NCBI RefSeq assembly: GCF_023715465.1
Contig: NZ_JAMBOE010000014.1
Location: forward strand, 62,001 to 126,000
DNA from: Paenibacillus macerans
GTDB lineage: Bacteria > Bacillota > Bacilli > Paenibacillales > Paenibacillaceae
Direction: 5' to 3'
DNA: 64,000 nt
Below, piece after piece: positions 61,740 through 64,000 of this stretch. Both the position numbers and the translations under genes were made by a program. How positions within the stretch are numbered: position 1 is the first letter of the stretch; each line of letters begins with the position of its first letter. Below the pieces are notes generated by a model. The model saw nothing but the letters and a program-made list of their open reading frames with translations. It had not been told where the DNA came from and ran no database searches.

Positions 61740-61763
61740 GAACCGTATCATAAGTAGGGCGAA
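61740..61763 (+). other. Right copy of the 24-bp rlmH 3'-end repeat (putative attachment site)
   Basis: Exact copy of 56793-56816, with no rlmH reading frame upstream of it. The segment between the two copies is 4.9 kb and AT-rich compared with rlmH. Confidence 0.7.
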
Positions 61764-61779
61764 AATGGATCGGTTACAC

Positions 61780-61885
61780 TAAGCTGGACAGAAAAAAGTA
61801 AGGGCTTGTAGAATAAGACCTATCATACTAAGGAGCGATTCCCTACAATGCCAAAGAAAGAACGACGGACACAGTAGCTTTTCAA
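61780..61885. mobile_element. IS3-family-like end remnant
   Basis: After CTGGACAGAAAAAAGTAAGG there is a short reading frame M-P-K-K-E-R-R-T-Q followed at once by a stop, resembling the left end and orfA start of IS3-family elements. The rest of the element is missing. Confidence 0.4.
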
Positions 61886-61915
61886 TCCACACTTCCAGCG
61901 AAAAGGGATTGGATA

Positions 61916-61951
61916 AAACCACCTTCGGAATAATGAACGAAGGTGGTTTTT
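61916..61951. terminator. Bidirectional terminator
   Basis: AAACCACCTTCG and CGAAGGTGGTTT form a perfect 12-bp stem with T-rich sequence on both sides. Confidence 0.8.
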
Positions 61952-62052
61952 CACATTCTGTATCTTGCCGGGTCATCATAAAATCATTCTTCATACGATG
62001 ATGAGTAAGACGTTGACTCCATTTCCGTAAAAAGACCAAGGAGGGAGCCAAA

Positions 62053-62676
62053 TTGAAGTGGAATGATTGTAGGGGTGAATACACGGCGTACATTAGCCTA
62101 GGTTCAACGTGTCAAACCGCCTATCAGCTAAAAAGACTGGGTTTACGGAAATTTTCAGGCCCGTTAGATTGGTTTATCTCGTTTAGGGCTCACGAGGTGG
62201 CTCGTTTGCTCCGAAATCGCTTTGACGGATTTATGGAATTAGACCAACTCCGACTTTCCGGTATGGATTTGAATTGTTACGTCGTTACAGATGACAGGTA
62301 TGACATCGTTTCTTATCACGATTTTCCGTTAAGCTTGTCGATTTACCGATGGACGGATGCTTACCCTGCATTTAAACGTAAGATTGATCGGCGTATAAAC
62401 AGATTTTTAACAGCAGCAAAGAGCAAGCCAATCTGCTTGGTCAGAACCCAAACGTCAAAGCCGGAAGCGGAGAAGCTTTATGCATCACTTCATAAGGTCA
62501 TGCCCGGTAAATTTCGTCTTTTAATTGTGAACAACATGGATTATTTACACGAGTTAGGGCACGAGGATTGGGGATTGCATGGTGTTTGCTCCGTATCGGT
62601 ACCTAAAGGAATGGATTGGAGAGGATCTAACCAGGCATGGGACCAAATCATGAAAGGATTTAAGCTGAAACCTTAA
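62053..62676 (+). CDS. DUF1796 papain-like cysteine peptidase family protein
   Basis: 207 aa, TTG start after AAGGAGGG. The family signature I-S-L-G-S-T-C-Q-T-A-Y-Q-L-K-R-L-G-L-R is near the start (putative catalytic Cys in S-T-C), followed by G-P-L-D-W-F-I-S. Later come Y-H-D-F-P-L (possible catalytic His) and N-N-M-D. Members are widespread in Paenibacillus; activity is not established. Stands alone after a bidirectional terminator. Confidence 0.8.
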   Translation: MKWNDCRGEYTAYISLGSTCQTAYQLKRLGLRKFSGPLDWFISFRAHEVARLLRNRFDGFMELDQLRLSGMDLNCYVVTDDRYDIVSYHDFPLSLSIYRWTDAYPAFKRKIDRRINRFLTAAKSKPICLVRTQTSKPEAEKLYASLHKVMPGKFRLLIVNNMDYLHELGHEDWGLHGVCSVSVPKGMDWRGSNQAWDQIMKGFKLKP

Positions 62677-62740
62677 AAAGAGAAACAATGACTTTCACTT
62701 TTTCATCTCCTACTCGCTATCGCCTTCCTTTGCTATAAAC

Positions 62741-62806
62741 TTACAAGGTTTGACCACTATCCACGGTAATGATCTGACCGGTCATTGTTTCATATTCCAA
62801 GTGGCA
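62741..62806 (-). pseudogene. 3' fragment of a short-chain dehydrogenase gene
   Basis: On the minus strand: C-H-L-E-Y-E-T-M-T-G-Q-I-I-T-V-D-S-G-Q-T-L then stop, the typical C-terminus of SDR enzymes (T-G-Q-x-x-x-V-D-G-G). No upstream part of the gene remains. The rest of the 62677-63142 gap shows nothing I can assign. Confidence 0.6.
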
Positions 62807-63142
62807 CATATAGGTTGAAGGCACGAAACGTCGCAAATATCTAGAGGAAATGTCGCAGCAATAGATATTGAACTTACTTCGGAGAATTTAGCACCAGGTG
62901 TAAATATCAGAAACAAAGGGTTAAACATTAGGCATGATATTGGCAATCTAAAGCTTTAGATTTTAATAGTTATAGTTATTTTGTTCTTTTTAATCAGAAT
63001 AAATGACCATGTCTTAGTTCATAGTGGTCTAAACTATTTTACGATCCAAACCGGGCGTTCGCCGTTACTAGGGCAAGTGCCCCTACATAGAAATAAGCTG
63101 ATGAGGAAGGCTTATGACATGAGCAGGGATGGTGTAAAGTAG

Positions 63143-64000
63143 ATGCTGCAAAAGTTGAAAAAGAAAAGTACAAGATTAACCGGAAGGATCGTAATTCCGG
63201 GCAATCCGTCATACAATACGACCAGAATGGAGTACAATAGGCGTTTTTCCAAATTTCCAAGGGTCATTGTTTTTTGCCAACGAACTCAGGATGTGATCAA
63301 TGCAGTCAAATGGGCTCGTGAGCGGGGCATACGGCTGCGGGTGCGCAGCGGACGGCATAGCTATGAAGGCTTCTCAGCTGTAAATGGCGGTATTATTATC
63401 GATGTGAGCGAGATGAATAAAGTTAAAGTTGATCGAAGAAATAGAGTGGCAATTGTCCAAACGGGAAATCCGCTTGCCCGTGTGTACAAAAAGCTGTGGA
63501 ATAAGCGTGTGGCCATTCCGGCGGGGACTGCGCCCGACGTAGGCGTTGCTGGGCTTACCCTGGGAGGTGGTGTTGGGCTACTTTCCCGCAAATATGGACT
63601 TACGTGCGATAACCTGAAACAAGTGAAGATGGTCGTAGCTTCGGGGCGGTATGGGGCAAGGACGATTGTGGCAAACAGAAAGAAACATTCCGATCTGTTG
63701 TGGGCATCACGAGGCGGAGGGGGAGGGAACTTCGGTGTTGCTACAGAATATACATTTCGGGTTAGACCGATTTCATCGGTTTCTATATACAGTATTACGT
63801 GGAAATGGAGTGATCTTGAGAAGGTGTTACCGGCTTGGCAACGCTGGGCCCTCTCTGTCACAAACCGCTTAACCTCAACAATTGAGGTGGCTGCTAAACA
63901 GGTGGGAACCATTATATCTACCGGGCAATTGCTTGGCGGTGCAGAGGAGCTGCGTCGATTGATTAGACCACTCTTGCGAGCAGGCACTCCGGTGAAGGTG
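63143..64000 (+). CDS. FAD-binding (PCMH/BBE-type) oxidoreductase, N-terminal part; runs off the window
   Basis: An open frame of 286 codons reaches the window end without a stop. The FAD-binding PCMH domain is clear: I-V-I-P-G-N-P-S-Y-N-T-T-R-M-E-Y-N, R-S-G-R-H-S-Y-E-G (the His that can bind FAD covalently), I-I-I-D-V-S-E-M-N-K-V, and G-V-A-G-L-T-L-G-G-G-V-G-L-L-S-R-K-Y-G-L (in blocks). The substrate domain begins about residue 210. Relatives oxidise sugars, alkaloids or other alcohols. The usual R-S-G-G-H is R-S-G-R-H here. Confidence 0.88.
   Translation, partial: MLQKLKKKSTRLTGRIVIPGNPSYNTTRMEYNRRFSKFPRVIVFCQRTQDVINAVKWARERGIRLRVRSGRHSYEGFSAVNGGIIIDVSEMNKVKVDRRNRVAIVQTGNPLARVYKKLWNKRVAIPAGTAPDVGVAGLTLGGGVGLLSRKYGLTCDNLKQVKMVVASGRYGARTIVANRKKHSDLLWASRGGGGGNFGVATEYTFRVRPISSVSIYSITWKWSDLEKVLPAWQRWALSVTNRLTSTIEVAAKQVGTIISTGQLLGGAEELRRLIRPLLRAGTPVKV

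Overview
The window looks like a stretch of a Paenibacillus chromosome. GC is about 55 % in core genes. It carries the Bacillales-specific wal cluster (walR-walK-yycH-yycI-walJ ... htrA - rlmH), the gdpP-rplI-dnaB-purA order, and a cyclodextrin glucanotransferase of the P. macerans type. Species-level assignment is inference.

Layout. 0-4.8 kb: 3' end of an oppA-type gene, then oppBCDF. 5.5-12.4 kb: LytR-CpsA-Psr protein, CBS protein, MazG-like protein, yybS, gdpP (c-di-AMP phosphodiesterase), rplI, dnaB. 13.0-16.5 kb: PLP decarboxylase and chemoreceptor, apparently inserted between dnaB and purA. 16.8-18.1 kb: purA behind a recognisable PurR operator and promoter. 18.4-20.6 kb: AT-rich secreted-protein pair and a decayed NPCBM-like gene. 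20.7-29.3 kb: Gly-rich membrane protein, LysM/G5/M23 peptidase, walR, walK, yycH, yycI, walJ. 29.3-54.5 kb: about 25 kb of accessory DNA between walJ and htrA: HEPN/MNT toxin-antitoxin pair, cgt, a LacI regulator, an amidohydrolase/MmgE-PrpD/lyase/GNAT/amino-acid-ABC catabolic cluster, a frameshifted Rpn-type transposase gene, two XRE-TPR quorum-sensing receptors (one with a 45-codon peptide gene), a Spo0E-like phosphatase, a frameshifted GGDEF gene, and an lplD-type GH4 gene with AraC and LacI regulators. 54.6-56.8 kb: htrA, CxxH/CxxC protein, rlmH. 56.8-61.8 kb: AT-rich segment bounded by an exact 24-bp direct repeat of the rlmH 3' end, the position used by SCC elements in staphylococci. 62-64 kb: DUF1796 protein and the first 286 codons of an FAD-linked oxidase.

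The most striking structure is a family of intergenic elements. Eight copies in the window (about 5.0, 12.6, 27.4, 30.1, 32.9, 41.9, 47.8 and 52.7 kb) each contain four 24-25-nt units, two forward then two inverted. Unit starts are spaced 50-52, 55-70 (usually 59) and 50-52 nt apart. The unit sequence differs between copies (GGAC, GGTT, GGAA and an unrelated TGCAAAAGTG class) but the geometry persists and the two arms stay complementary within each copy. Six of the eight lie just after a rho-independent terminator. I know of no described element that matches.

Second in interest are the AloR-like receptor with an overlapping propeptide gene ending in SHGRGM, the rlmH-flanked island, and a possible N-substituted-aspartate (iminodisuccinate-like) degradation cluster. 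All calls come from reading the sequence; no searches were run.
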